Below, one piece after another: positions 1 through 8,463 of a stretch of 22,991 bases of DNA. The notes below the pieces were generated by a model. It saw only the letters and a list, made by a program, of their open reading frames with translations, was not told where the DNA came from and did not search any database. The stretch covers positions 1 to 22,991 of IMG/VR virus record IMGVR_UViG_3300032011_000142; one strand, written 5' to 3'. Numbering within the stretch: the first letter of the stretch is position 1; each line of letters begins with the position of its first letter. The position numbers were made by a program, and so were the translations under genes. Source of the stretch: a virus.

Positions 1-734
1 GCAAAAGTAAGATTATTCGACGCTACAACTGCTGAACCTTTATCACTTGTGCATACCCAACCATTTTCTGCGTTAGTTGTTCCTTGTTCAATAAATGTAA
101 ACGCTCCAGCAGCATCGGCACCTGCAGCCATGTCGTCGGCTCTTGTCCAACTTCCACCACTTACGACTTTATAAATACCGTTCTGACTAGCTGTCGATTG
201 ACCTCCAACAAGAACACGATCATTAGCGGATAGAGAAACTCCATCAATTGTTTGAGTTCCGCTTAACGTTATGTTTGAAGTAGAAACAACCACACAAGAA
301 TCTTTAATATCTAATCCTTGAGCAACCCCATCCACGTAGCCCTTATTTGCAGCATCATTGTCAGCAGTACAATCCGCAAGGTTTGTGATCTTCTGACTGT
401 TTAGAGAAACAGCACCATCAGGAACCGTAAACTCATTTAGCTTTAAGAAGTCAGCAGCAACTAAAGCCCTGAAAGTCGGTGCGGCAGCCGACCCACTGGC
501 AGGTCCAACAAGAACCGTGTTTGCTGTTCTTGTATCTGTCTTATTAAAAAACGCTCCAGATCCACCAACGGTAATAATTGAACTGGCCGAAGGTGGAGTT
601 GAACCGTTATCTCCAAAACCGTAATAGAGTTTTAAATCACTTTCGTTGAATGCTAATTCTGAAGGAAATAAACTTGACGGTGCGCCATCTGAACCACTAG
701 CAGCTCTTTTCTTAATCCTGATCGTGTTAGCCAC
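1..734 (-). CDS. Tail fibre protein, 3' end cut off by window
   Basis: This reading frame is open from a GTG start at 734-732 to the left window edge (about 244 codons seen, C-terminus missing). The start is supported by a GGAGGAAA Shine-Dalgarno site about nine bases upstream and by a TAGTG overlap with the preceding gene's stop. Around residues 100-140 the translation contains the fibre-type string NSQKITNLADCTAD, then DAANKGYVDG and QGLDIKDS. Further on it reads like a repeat-built β-structured fibre (DGVSLSANDRVLVGG, then NGIYKVVSGSW). These strings are common in fibre proteins of marine and cyanobacterial phages, from memory of the family. It is the last visible gene of the tail operon and probably forms part of the host-binding apparatus. 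The receptor-binding end lies outside the window. Confidence 0.85.
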   Translation of the reverse strand, partial: MANTIRIKKRAASGSDGAPSSLFPSELAFNESDLKLYYGFGDNGSTPPSASSIITVGGSGAFFNKTDTRTANTVLVGPASGSAAAPTFRALVAADFLKLNEFTVPDGAVSLNSQKITNLADCTADNDAANKGYVDGVAQGLDIKDSCVVVSTSNITLSGTQTIDGVSLSANDRVLVGGQSTASQNGIYKVVSGGSWTRADDMAAGADAAGAFTFIEQGTTNAENGWVCTSDKGSAVVASNNLTF

Positions 735-973
735 TAGAAGTTTCCTCCGTTAGTTAAAGTGTCTGTTGTCCATGTGCTGTCCGCTTTATAGCTTGAAGCA
801 CTACTATCATAATAAATTATACTTTTATTTACCTTACTTCCATCATTTAACCCTGCGTCAGTTGATGAGAAACTTGGCCCTTGAGGCCCGACAGTTGCAA
901 CCGTGATGACTGAACTATTACTTTCGTCAACAGTTACAGTGTTTTTGTTGGTCGTAATGTTTACTGTTGTCAT
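734..973 (-). CDS. Short fibre/stalk protein with GPQGP motif (79 aa)
   Basis: This 79-residue protein starts at ATG 973. That start is chosen over an upstream in-frame ATG at 1015 because it makes an ATGA overlap with the stop of the preceding gene and has an AAGGA site eight bases upstream. The sequence is rich in Thr, Ser and Val, with a single collagen-like GPQGP near residue 30, followed by a Ser/Thr/Asp-rich tail. One or a few collagen triplets next to β-rich segments are typical of trimeric phage fibre stalks. It is translationally coupled to genes on both sides, so it is probably a small fibre subunit or connector. The exact role is unknown. A very short connector between the 113-residue adapter and the next fibre is the simplest reading. 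Confidence 0.7.
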   Translation of the reverse strand: MTTVNITTNKNTVTVDESNSSVITVATVGPQGPSFSSTDAGLNDGSKVNKSIIYYDSSASSYKADSTWTTDTLTNGGNF

Positions 974-1311
974 CTTGTATATCCTTGATCCATATAAATA
1001 GTACCTTCTAACCAATATTCTTTCAGCCCCGAACCATTTGTTAATAACAGATCATACTTATACTCATCAGCCGTAAAAGTTGTTGTCTGAGTATCAGTCA
1101 ATTTCCAATCAAAAAGACCATTGGATTGATTTGTAAAGGTGATCGTAACATCAGCCGCTTTCGATGTCCTGCCTGAATCCCAAACCTGACTTTGTACCGT
1201 GTAACCATTGAGATTAACAGCAGCCCCATCTGAATCTTTTAACGTCATGCTGACGTTATGATCTGACGCTCGTTGAATCGTCATGTCATAAGTCCCCGGT
1301 GCTATAGCCAT
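970..1311 (-). CDS. Baseplate/fibre adapter-like protein (113 aa)
   Basis: The N-terminus reads as a β-sandwich: a short 'GTYDMTIQRASDHNVSMTL' strand pair is followed by 'KDSDGAAVNLNGYTVQSQV'. This pattern (polar start, 'D.DG..vnL.GYtV.aqv') resembles the immunoglobulin-like N-terminal domain of BppU-type baseplate upper proteins. The rest alternates polar and hydrophobic residues and ends with 'YWLEGTIYMDQGYTR'. The length fits a single domain. It lies between a small fibre-associated protein and a GPQGP stalk protein, starts two bases after the upstream stop, and shares an ATGA with the downstream start. It probably links fibres to the tail tip. The BppU resemblance is by eye and needs profile comparison. 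Confidence 0.72.
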   Translation of the reverse strand: MAIAPGTYDMTIQRASDHNVSMTLKDSDGAAVNLNGYTVQSQVWDSGRTSKAADVTITFTNQSNGLFDWKLTDTQTTTFTADEYKYDLLLTNGSGLKEYWLEGTIYMDQGYTR

Positions 1312-1313
1312 TT

Positions 1314-1616
1314 TTAACTAGGCTTTGGATTATCTGCCTTTACTTTAGCAACATGATCCTTCCACGTTGTTGTTCCGTTCAATGCGTCCCAATATTGCAT
1401 GTCTAATTGTTCACCAATAGAGGCAAAGGCATTAGCTCTATCAGATTTATATTTCACTTTTGCCGCATCTGAATCAAGTTGAGTTCTTGCCGCCTCAACC
1501 GTTGAGTCTTCTAAAGTAACAGCATTCCCATCTTTGTCTTTCGCTCCCTCCTTATCATCAACAAGAGTAACGTTTGGGTAAGCTTTTAAAATCGCTTCAT
1601 GATCTAGGTAGGCCAT
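1314..1616 (-). CDS. Small fibre-associated/tail chaperone-like protein (100 aa)
   Basis: The C-terminal half contains 'RANAFASIGEQLDMQYWDAL' and then a Trp-Lys segment ending in VKADNPKPS. This 'R..aypSIGdQLDm.y.d..nG...W...i..vK...Pkp' signature is recurrent in short tail-fibre-assembly or fibre-attached proteins of marine phages. The N-terminal half (AILKAYPNVTLVDDKEGAKD) is variable and charged. The gene starts directly after the stop of the large fibre gene (stop at 1617-1619) and is followed by the adapter gene. A fibre assembly chaperone or fibre-associated subunit is the likely role, inferred from the motif and neighbours. No catalytic residues are evident. Confidence 0.72.
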   Translation of the reverse strand: MAYLDHEAILKAYPNVTLVDDKEGAKDKDGNAVTLEDSTVEAARTQLDSDAAKVKYKSDRANAFASIGEQLDMQYWDALNGTTTWKDHVAKVKADNPKPS

Positions 1617-2972
1617 CTAAAGAACCTCAATTGCTGTAATTGTACTAACTGTTCTAGCTCCATAACTTGCATCAGTGTCTTGAACTGAACGGTTTACTGA
1701 CCATGTATCACTAGAACTATAAAAAAGGTGAACACCTACAGCATAAGTTGTTGCACTCGTTGTGCTTGGACTATCTAAATAACTCAGGGTTGTGTTGTAA
1801 ATAACAATCGGTGAGTTGGCCCATTCTTCATGCCCTCCGTAATTAACCATTCCAAGAGAACTTGTTGATCTATTTCTATTACTTGCGGCATCACCTTTGA
1901 ATGCTGAAATCCTTGTCCCTCCTTTTGAAAAGAACCAATCTGTATATCGAGTTGTTGTTGCCGCCGAGATTGTTGCAATGACGAGAACCTTGCTACTTGT
2001 TGAAGTAGGAGTAATCGCAACAGAAAGGCCAGAGATTGCATTAACAACACCGCCAGAAGTTGTGCCTGTTGTTGCATCTGTCTTTGTTGTTGAAACAACT
2101 TGACCCGCACTTCCAGATCCAGACCCTCCGGCAGGAATCGTAATGTTTGCCGAACCATCAAAAGAAACACCGTTGATCGTCCGAGCTGTTTCTAATTTTG
2201 CAGGATAACCCCAATCACATACACCACTTCCATTCGTGGTTAAAACCTCTCCATCTGCTCCGTCATCGGCTGGAAGAGAGAGAGTATAGTTTGATCCAAT
2301 CGTGCTTGGAGCCTGAATTGCTACATAATTAGAACTGTCTGAATCGTATAAACGAAGAACATTCTGGCTTTTGAGGCTAAGTCCAACACTGCTAAAATAT
2401 GCTCTTTCTGTTCCTCCAGTTGTTATTCCTAAAGTATTAGCCGCCGATCTGTATAAACCTAAATCTGTATCAGATGCGAAGCTTAAGGATGGGGCTGAAT
2501 TACTCCCGTTTGAACCTCTTAGCGGAAGCTTTGGCTCACTTGCTGTTGAGCTGAAAGTATGCACATCTGTGTCGCCTGCCCTTATATCTAGTTCGTTTGC
2601 TGCACCCCAATAAATTCCTGTGTCTGTATCTGCTGCATTTCTAATTGGCAAACTAGAATTTGAACCAGCAGGAAAGCCAATATTCCCCGTAAAAGTTGGG
2701 CTAGAGGAAGACGCATGTCCAAGATTGGTGGCAATCTCTCCGAGCGTTGTGTAGTTTGACGACGTTGTGCCTGAGCCTGTTTTAACTTTCAGAGTGTCGG
2801 GACTTGTACTTGTATCAATCCAGAGTTGGCCCGTTGCTGAACCTGCGGCCGGGGGTGGCGTTGATCCTGAACTTGTAGAAAAAAGATCATCTAAGTTTTC
2901 ATTTATATCGGCCCTTACGTTTGCACCTGTGGAATTAGGTACTGGATAATTGCCAACTGAAACTTGTGCCAT
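1617..2972 (-). CDS. Tail fibre protein with internal repeats (451 aa)
   Basis: This is a Ser/Thr/Gly-rich β-structured protein. Residues 1-80 form a typical fibre N-terminus (VGNYPVPNSTGANVRADINE, then GQLWIDTSTSPDTLKV). Two related repeats of about 40 residues follow at roughly 102-139 and 151-194. Both share GSNS, then DTDTGIY or DTDLGLY, an AAN segment, and a closing HTF or AYF. A shaft-like segment (LPADDGADGEVLTTNGSG) leads to a C-terminal domain from about 285, probably a β-sandwich, which would be the receptor-binding or trimer-forming head. It lies directly after the gpJ-like gene, the usual place for side or tip fibres, with eight bases between them. Strong Ser/Thr content and hydrophobic alternation fit a trimeric fibre. 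The receptor is unknown. Confidence 0.85.
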   Translation of the reverse strand: MAQVSVGNYPVPNSTGANVRADINENLDDLFSTSSGSTPPPAAGSATGQLWIDTSTSPDTLKVKTGSGTTSSNYTTLGEIATNLGHASSSSPTFTGNIGFPAGSNSSLPIRNAADTDTGIYWGAANELDIRAGDTDVHTFSSTASEPKLPLRGSNGSNSAPSLSFASDTDLGLYRSAANTLGITTGGTERAYFSSVGLSLKSQNVLRLYDSDSSNYVAIQAPSTIGSNYTLSLPADDGADGEVLTTNGSGVCDWGYPAKLETARTINGVSFDGSANITIPAGGSGSGSAGQVVSTTKTDATTGTTSGGVVNAISGLSVAITPTSTSSKVLVIATISAATTTRYTDWFFSKGGTRISAFKGDAASNRNRSTSSLGMVNYGGHEEWANSPIVIYNTTLSYLDSPSTTSATTYAVGVHLFYSSSDTWSVNRSVQDTDASYGARTVSTITAIEVL

Positions 2973-2979
2973 TAGTTAA

Positions 2980-5900
2980 TTAACCTTTTCCGTATCCTGT
3001 GGCCGTCCAAGTAAAAGCTCTTGCTTGTCGGGCGTTGCTTGCATTGTAGATCGAGATCGTAAAATTAGTAGCACTTGTTGATGCAAGCGTGTAATAGTCT
3101 CCAGTCGTTGTAGCACTGAAGGTGATACCAACGGCGGGAACGTTTGCAAATTTATTTCCAAAGGTGACTGTTAAATCTCCACTATTTGACGCTGTTCCAC
3201 TTCCTGATTCTGTTCTTCTTCCCATTAATGGCTGCGCTCTTAATTGGCTTACAGCGATCTGTTCCAAGTTTCCACCTGTTGAAAATTCTGCTTTTAACTC
3301 GTATTTTCTACAACTAATCTGAGCATTATTATAAATTCTCCAACTAGTCCAATCGCTATTAGAAGGGTTTGCTTCCTGTGTTGTTCTCACGTATAACTTC
3401 ACATCACAATTAGCGGGAGTTGTGCCGTCAACACTGGCGATTTCATCCCAATCGGTCCAAGTGTCAACATAATCTGCATACGGAAAGAACGACCTAGCTT
3501 TCAGTGTTGTCTCTAGCTCGACAGAATAAACATCACCTAAATCAATCGGGTTGTTTTGGAATAAATAAGTTCCTGAAGTATTTAAAGTTGCATTTCCGTC
3601 AGAACTTCCACCATCAGCAGACATTAATAACTCACCACTTGCAACCGTCAAATTCGTTTTAGATCCAGAAAAAGCATTATCTTCCTGCTGCAAAGTAAGC
3701 GGCTCCATATCTGCTAAATCTGGCTTTGTAAATTCAACTCCTGCATAGCCAACGCTTTCGTTTCCTGTTGCGTCGACAAACTTCATCAAATAAGTTCCTT
3801 GCTTTAACGTGCAATAAGCCTCTTTTGCTGTTCCTGTTAAGTCACTATGAATACTCGTGCCAGTTGCCCAAGTTACGTTGGAAAGCTCAGGCGAATGTTT
3901 TAATCTCACTAGACCGCCAACAATAACGTCAAGATCCGTCGATTGAGTCCAACTAAGTCGGGCCAACCCATTAGTCGGGATCATTGAGAATCCGGTGGGA
4001 TCATCGGGAGGAGCAGACTTGCCGGGTAAGTCTTTTTCAAACGTTGTAATCCGGCTACCTTTTCCTAGTGTGTTGTAAGCCTGAACTTGAATATAAATCA
4101 CTCCTTCCCTTACATTTCTAAGAGTTGCCGAAGGAGTCGAAGTTGACAAGACCTGCCAATTATCGTTGTCTATTCTGTAGCTAATTCGATATTCAGCGAC
4201 GTTAACCCGATCATGTTGGAAGTCAAAGTCAAAGCCAACAAAAACGCCCTGACCTTCTGAATATAAGAATTGTTCCCCTCTGCAATTCGTTACAGGATTA
4301 GGAGCAAGAGTTAAGTTACTAATATCTCTGAGAACAATATCCTCACCCGAATCAATTGCACCGTAAATACTTGAATTGTATTCAAGAGCTGTAACGCTGA
4401 AGGCTGTTCTGTCATTGTTTTCAGAAACAGAAATAACTCGATATTGTTGTGACTGAATATCTGATGTTTGAATCAACCAAAGGTTTGGAGTTGTAGGAGC
4501 TTGCGAAAAAGTTCCGCTAATGTTGATTGTTGTCCCACTAATACTAGAAATTGTTTTCGTCTCAACTAATCCCGTGGGCATGATTACGGACAAAGTAGGG
4601 CTAAGACCTAGATTTATATTTGATAAATTTTCAGAACTATCGGCCACAATTGCGCTTGTAGTTGCTGAACTAATACGGCCCGACCTTCTTTCCCCTGCTC
4701 TTAAACTGTCAGCAATATCAATCACCATGCCCGGCCTTAGAACTATCCCTGAATCAATACCAACGGAAAAGGTACAAGTCTGAGTAAGAAGCTGTTCGCT
4801 TTTTAATAACCATCTGCCCATTCTGTGAGCCTGTCCCTGTGAATAACAACCGAGGGCCTTTACCTGCTTTTCAATAATTCCATATTTAGCAATCGCATCC
4901 GCATCCTCTACATATTCAAATTGAACTTCACCTAAAGTCTCGTAATTTTGCCAAGCTACCGCGCATGTTGTATGCCTTGCTTTTTGAGAACTTCCAGAGT
5001 ATTCAAAGAAGCCATCAATGACGTTGGCATTGCCTAAAAGATATTGACTATCCTGTGGAGAATCCTGAACCATTACAACGCTACCCGCCCCGTAATAACT
5101 AAGACCCCTAAACAAAGAGGTCATTTGCTGAATAACGTTATAAACTTCATCTCTTGAATTGATTAAAAGATTGCAGAGCATACGAGGCTCTTGACCTCCT
5201 TTCATGTCAGAAACGAGTTCATTGCAATATTGACTGATCGTATAGAAATCCCATTTGTCTAATGTGCTTTCTTCAAGACCTACCCCATATCTAGAGTTAA
5301 TTAATAAATCATATAAGCACCAACTAGGATCCGCGCACCAAGTAGCAGCTTGAAAAGATCCATCCCAAATACCGCTGTAGGTTAATCGTCCGAGTTGAGA
5401 CTCTCCAACACCTGCACTCGTGGAAGTGATGACTGTTGCATTGCTTGGAATCTTGACTTTAATTCCTCTTATTTTATATTTTCTGGTTGGAATATTTTGG
5501 AAGGATCGACTATCAAAACGAAGAAACGTTAAAGCAGAATTAGGGTATCTAAATTTTTCATCAATTATTTTCGTGTAACTATTCCACCATGTTTGAGAGC
5601 TGTGTTTAGCAGATGAATCGTCAGCACTAACCCGAACAACTTTTATATCAACAGGGAAAGCACCCGTTAAAGGAAAAACATAATCTCTCAAATATGTATT
5701 ACTTGATTTACCTGCAATACTTTCTTCATTTACTGTATTAAATCCACCGCCGTTATATTGAACTTCGATCCTAACTGTTACCGAATAGCCAACAATATCT
5801 CCGTCATCCTCTACTTTCCTAAGCATTGGGATTTTAATCGTGACTCGAACTCTGTCTGTGTTTGTCGACGTAATTTGACGAGTTACAGAGCTTGAGTATC

Positions 5901-6216
5901 CAACTTGCAATCCAACAGAAACCTCCGTTTCATTTCCTGCTAAATCTGAAATATATGTTTGATCTTGTGTCCCGTTTTTAGTGACGATTGTATAACCTTC
6001 AAAATTATTATTACCAGATGAATCTTGAACAGGAGTCCCATCAAGATAGATGGATTTATTACCGTCATCTAATCCTTGTATCGGACCTTCTGAAAGCAGG
6101 TCTAAAACTTTTGCATATTGAACCGATTGAAGCGAATCATCTGCCTCGGTCGGGGTTTTATTACCGCCTCCGCCTTTTTCTCCTCCTCCTCCTCCTGATC
6201 CTCTGAGTTCAGTCAT
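2980..6216 (-). CDS. J: Tail tip attachment protein, lambda gpJ-like (1078 aa)
   Basis: This is the central tail-tip (host specificity) protein that closes the tail tube and carries fibres. The N-terminus has a glycine run (GSGGGGGEKGGGGNK), then the conserved gpJ start 'VQYAKVLDLLSEGPIQGL' near residues 33-50. The large tip domain continues to about 640. Two fibronectin-III-like segments follow at about 640-735 and 735-820; the second begins after 'PPDDPTGF' and contains 'GLARLSWTQSTDLDV'. The last 80 residues (from about 997) form a separate small β-domain with 'TVTFGNKFANVPAVGITF', a pattern seen at fibre tips and in H-type-lectin-like folds. Length is close to lambda gpJ (1132). It starts one base after the I stop (junction TAAATG) and ends eight bases before the fibre gene. 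Confidence 0.93.
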   Translation of the reverse strand: MTELRGSGGGGGEKGGGGNKTPTEADDSLQSVQYAKVLDLLSEGPIQGLDDGNKSIYLDGTPVQDSSGNNNFEGYTIVTKNGTQDQTYISDLAGNETEVSVGLQVGYSSSVTRQITSTNTDRVRVTIKIPMLRKVEDDGDIVGYSVTVRIEVQYNGGGFNTVNEESIAGKSSNTYLRDYVFPLTGAFPVDIKVVRVSADDSSAKHSSQTWWNSYTKIIDEKFRYPNSALTFLRFDSRSFQNIPTRKYKIRGIKVKIPSNATVITSTSAGVGESQLGRLTYSGIWDGSFQAATWCADPSWCLYDLLINSRYGVGLEESTLDKWDFYTISQYCNELVSDMKGGQEPRMLCNLLINSRDEVYNVIQQMTSLFRGLSYYGAGSVVMVQDSPQDSQYLLGNANVIDGFFEYSGSSQKARHTTCAVAWQNYETLGEVQFEYVEDADAIAKYGIIEKQVKALGCYSQGQAHRMGRWLLKSEQLLTQTCTFSVGIDSGIVLRPGMVIDIADSLRAGERRSGRISSATTSAIVADSSENLSNINLGLSPTLSVIMPTGLVETKTISSISGTTINISGTFSQAPTTPNLWLIQTSDIQSQQYRVISVSENNDRTAFSVTALEYNSSIYGAIDSGEDIVLRDISNLTLAPNPVTNCRGEQFLYSEGQGVFVGFDFDFQHDRVNVAEYRISYRIDNDNWQVLSTSTPSATLRNVREGVIYIQVQAYNTLGKGSRITTFEKDLPGKSAPPDDPTGFSMIPTNGLARLSWTQSTDLDVIVGGLVRLKHSPELSNVTWATGTSIHSDLTGTAKEAYCTLKQGTYLMKFVDATGNESVGYAGVEFTKPDLADMEPLTLQQEDNAFSGSKTNLTVASGELLMSADGGSSDGNATLNTSGTYLFQNNPIDLGDVYSVELETTLKARSFFPYADYVDTWTDWDEIASVDGTTPANCDVKLYVRTTQEANPSNSDWTSWRIYNNAQISCRKYELKAEFSTGGNLEQIAVSQLRAQPLMGRRTESGSGTASNSGDLTVTFGNKFANVPAVGITFSATTTGDYYTLASTSATNFTISIYNASNARQARAFTWTATGYGKG

Positions 6217-6870
6217 TTAAACCTCATGGTCAACATCTAGGCCGGAACTTATTACAGAACTGCCCACAAATAAACGACCGTAAGCTATTGGGATAGCTGT
6301 GCCAACTTGAGCCGTATTTGTAACTCCACTAAAACTATAATTCTGTAACTTATTTGCTTCATTCATATTCAACTCAGGAGGTGGAGGGGAAAGCATCGTA
6401 CTGACTCCGCCAAGAACCAAAGAAAGCCCCACCATTCCTAAAGCTTTCGATCCCCAAGCGCCTGCTGCGTAAGCACCAACACCCCAAGAGCCGGCGGCTC
6501 CACCAGTGCCAGCAAAAACCCCGGCAGCTCCACCAAAGGTATAAAACGAAAGCCCAATCAATGCAGCCCCTAGCAATATTGAACCGAGTCCTCTCCCTGC
6601 ACCTGTAACAACTGGAGTAATAGAAAAAACTTCTCTGTCACTCCAAGGTAAAAGCAAAGTATCTATTTCTGATTCTTTTACAGTTTCAGTTCCTAATTGA
6701 ACTCTATACCCAACCCCATGTTCTTCGCTTTCAATCATCCATTTGGCTAATCCTTTAAAATTAGCAGTCAAAGCCTTTATTGCTTCCGCAGGAGTATTTA
6801 CCTCAAGCTCAAAAGTCCCTTGACCTCCTAGCTGTTTTTTTAATGCCCCGTAAACCTTAACGACTTTCAT
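6217..6870 (-). CDS. I: Tail assembly protein, lambda gpI-like (217 aa)
   Basis: Residues 1-85 form a ubiquitin-like segment typical of lambda I (KVYGALKKQLGGQGTFELEV, then EAIKAL and GYRVQLG). It ends in 'FSITPVVTGAGRGLGSILLG', the conserved PxxxGaG junction. A Gly/Ala-rich hydrophobic stretch (about 90-160) follows, then a short polar C-terminus with 'GTAIPIAYGRLFVGSSVISS', another family hallmark. The gene overlaps the K gene by 14 bases and abuts J. In lambda, I is required for tail-tip assembly although its place in the virion is unclear. Position and motifs agree, so confidence is high. Confidence 0.9.
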   Translation of the reverse strand: MKVVKVYGALKKQLGGQGTFELEVNTPAEAIKALTANFKGLAKWMIESEEHGVGYRVQLGTETVKESEIDTLLLPWSDREVFSITPVVTGAGRGLGSILLGAALIGLSFYTFGGAAGVFAGTGGAAGSWGVGAYAAGAWGSKALGMVGLSLVLGGVSTMLSPPPPELNMNEANKLQNYSFSGVTNTAQVGTAIPIAYGRLFVGSSVISSGLDVDHEV

Positions 6871-7570
6871 GTTTTAAAACTTTAGCCGTGACCTTTTGAT
6901 AATAGCCGCCGTACACATCCCTAGACGATAATCTTCCCTGAACGTGATGAAGCACAATGCCATTATCTAAATAAATCCCTGCATGGTTAGGGACCGGACT
7001 TTCTAATTGCATTAAAAATAAATCACCATAAGACACGCCACTCAAGTCAACAGAAAGAAAACCTTCCTTTGCAAAATTGTCTAAATACATATTTTCACCT
7101 TTCTCCCACCATTGATCTCTTCTATTGTAATCGTTTAATTGAAGACCAAATTCTCTTTTATAAAAGTCTCTTACTAAAGAATAACAATCAACAATCCCAT
7201 GAGAAAATTCTCTCCCAACATAAGGAAGCTCAAAACCCGCCGGTTTATATGATCCCCAAGTTTCAGTATTTGGATTAACAATAAACCAAGGTAATCCTGA
7301 TGCTTCACATGCAACCATATCGGCCGGACTTGGAGCAGGGTTTGTTTTTGGATGGCTGTGTATTACTGCTGTAATTTCTCCTTTCTTTTCTGCTTCTAAG
7401 TAGTCTTTTGGGTTTAATATAAAATGTTCGTCAGGGGTTTCCGCTATGTTTTCACATTTAAAATATCTATTTTTTCCCTTTACAACGTGAACTAATCCAA
7501 CAGCTTCATTTGGAAAATCTTCCTTAGCATGAGCTAAAGCCTGTTTCTTTATACTTTCTGTTAGGTTCAA
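6857..7570 (-). CDS. K: Tail tip peptidase, JAB + NlpC/P60, lambda gpK-like (237 aa)
   Basis: This is a two-domain hydrolase. Residues 1-105 are a JAB/MPN domain with an intact JAMM metal motif: Glu22, His71-Ser-His73, Ser81 and Asp84 (HSHP...SPAD with the canonical spacing). Residues 115-225 are an NlpC/P60 cysteine peptidase domain with Cys129 (IVDCYSL), His196 (PNHAGIYL) and a second His at 208 or 209. The family cleaves peptidoglycan cross-links or processes tip proteins during assembly and entry. The start is TTG at 7570, overlapping the L stop as TTGA, with AGGA eight bases upstream. No better ATG gives the full JAB domain. It overlaps the I gene by 14 bases. Confidence 0.93.
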   Translation of the reverse strand: MNLTESIKKQALAHAKEDFPNEAVGLVHVVKGKNRYFKCENIAETPDEHFILNPKDYLEAEKKGEITAVIHSHPKTNPAPSPADMVACEASGLPWFIVNPNTETWGSYKPAGFELPYVGREFSHGIVDCYSLVRDFYKREFGLQLNDYNRRDQWWEKGENMYLDNFAKEGFLSVDLSGVSYGDLFLMQLESPVPNHAGIYLDNGIVLHHVQGRLSSRDVYGGYYQKVTAKVLKHESR

Positions 7571-8460
7571 GTTTGTCTTCCTGCTGAAGGGAAAGAACCA
7601 AAAGGCAAAGTGCTATCGGCCCCAAACCTTAATTTACAAGAATCAACCCTTTTTCCACAACGGTCATTTGCTAGAGAAGATTCAACGTTATCATTTACAT
7701 CCCAATAGTTAGAACCTGTATAACCACATTCGCCAGAACGGTAAGCCCATTGGCAAATATTTCCGATCATTTGTCTTCTTGGAATTTTTACGCCCGGCAA
7801 ATCTAATTTGCTTGCTAATTCAAACTCAACAATGTTTCTGTTCTCTGAAGATTTTCTATCTATAAACCATATTTCCATAGGCCATTGAGCGTTCGGGTCC
7901 GCCGCAGATTCCCCGTCTAAATATTTCTTAAGTGTTTTTATTCTCCTAACCTCGGCTCCTGTTAAGTCGTTCCCTGTCGTTGTTGTATTAACAACAACCA
8001 ATAAAGCTGTGATTGTATTATCTAAATTTGAAATAGTTAAAGTAGGTCTAGGGAGTTGGCCCGTTGACGAATATTCAAAGCCTGAAGCCTCTACCGGCTG
8101 CCTTGAATATGGATTACCATCCCAGACAATATTGCCGTTAATATTCGCATTGCATCCATTGTGAAACCTATAAATATCGCTTGAGCCGTGTAAATCATTA
8201 GACAATCTAACTTCAAATAATTCAATAATTGCGCTTGGAGCTAATTTTGAAAGCTCTTCATAAACGCTACTAATTGCAGTCCAAACAACATTGTTGTCTG
8301 TAACTGTTGACCCTATATCTGTAGGCCAGTCAGGTTCCGAACCTGAAGAAGTCCCGGCCGTTGTAACTTTAAAAAACAGACCTGTTATTTGGTCTGTTGC
8401 ACCTCTTCTTGTGTCGCCAAGGCTGTAGGAAGTACTAGCGGCCCATGCTGCAACTGCCAT
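7567..8460 (-). CDS. L: Minor tail protein, lambda gpL-like with extra N-terminal module (297 aa)
   Basis: Residues 70-297 match the lambda gpL family: an N-terminal β-domain (IIELFEVRLS), then 'GNPYSRQPVEASGFEYSSTG' and 'RPTLTISNLDN'. The C-terminal part carries four cysteines at 236, 245, 268 and 275 (CX8C and CX6C). This arrangement fits the [4Fe-4S] cluster reported for lambda gpL. Residues 1-63 are additional: 'AWAASTSYSLGDTRRGA', then GLFFKVTTAGTSS, PDWPT and NNVVWTAI. That matches a small carbohydrate-binding-like module (W..sT.Y..Gd...F.v..aGtSg..eP.WPt....V.W). It lies between M (three bases upstream) and K (TTGA overlap). The extra module may face the cell surface at the tip, which is inference. 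Confidence 0.9.
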   Translation of the reverse strand: MAVAAWAASTSYSLGDTRRGATDQITGLFFKVTTAGTSSGSEPDWPTDIGSTVTDNNVVWTAISSVYEELSKLAPSAIIELFEVRLSNDLHGSSDIYRFHNGCNANINGNIVWDGNPYSRQPVEASGFEYSSTGQLPRPTLTISNLDNTITALLVVVNTTTTGNDLTGAEVRRIKTLKKYLDGESAADPNAQWPMEIWFIDRKSSENRNIVEFELASKLDLPGVKIPRRQMIGNICQWAYRSGECGYTGSNYWDVNDNVESSLANDRCGKRVDSCKLRFGADSTLPFGSFPSAGRQT

Positions 8461-8463
8461 TCT

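Noticed and set aside
974-1015. Longer start for the GPQGP stalk protein
   Set aside because: It would add 14 residues overlapping the previous gene, with no ribosome site. The ATGA junction at 973-970 with AAGGA upstream is better.
1784-2170. 128-codon minus-strand frame rich in Leu and Gln inside the fibre gene
   Set aside because: It is an out-of-frame shadow of the 451-residue fibre gene. Its Gln/Leu bias comes from the fibre's Ala/Thr/Ser codons and it has no ribosome site.
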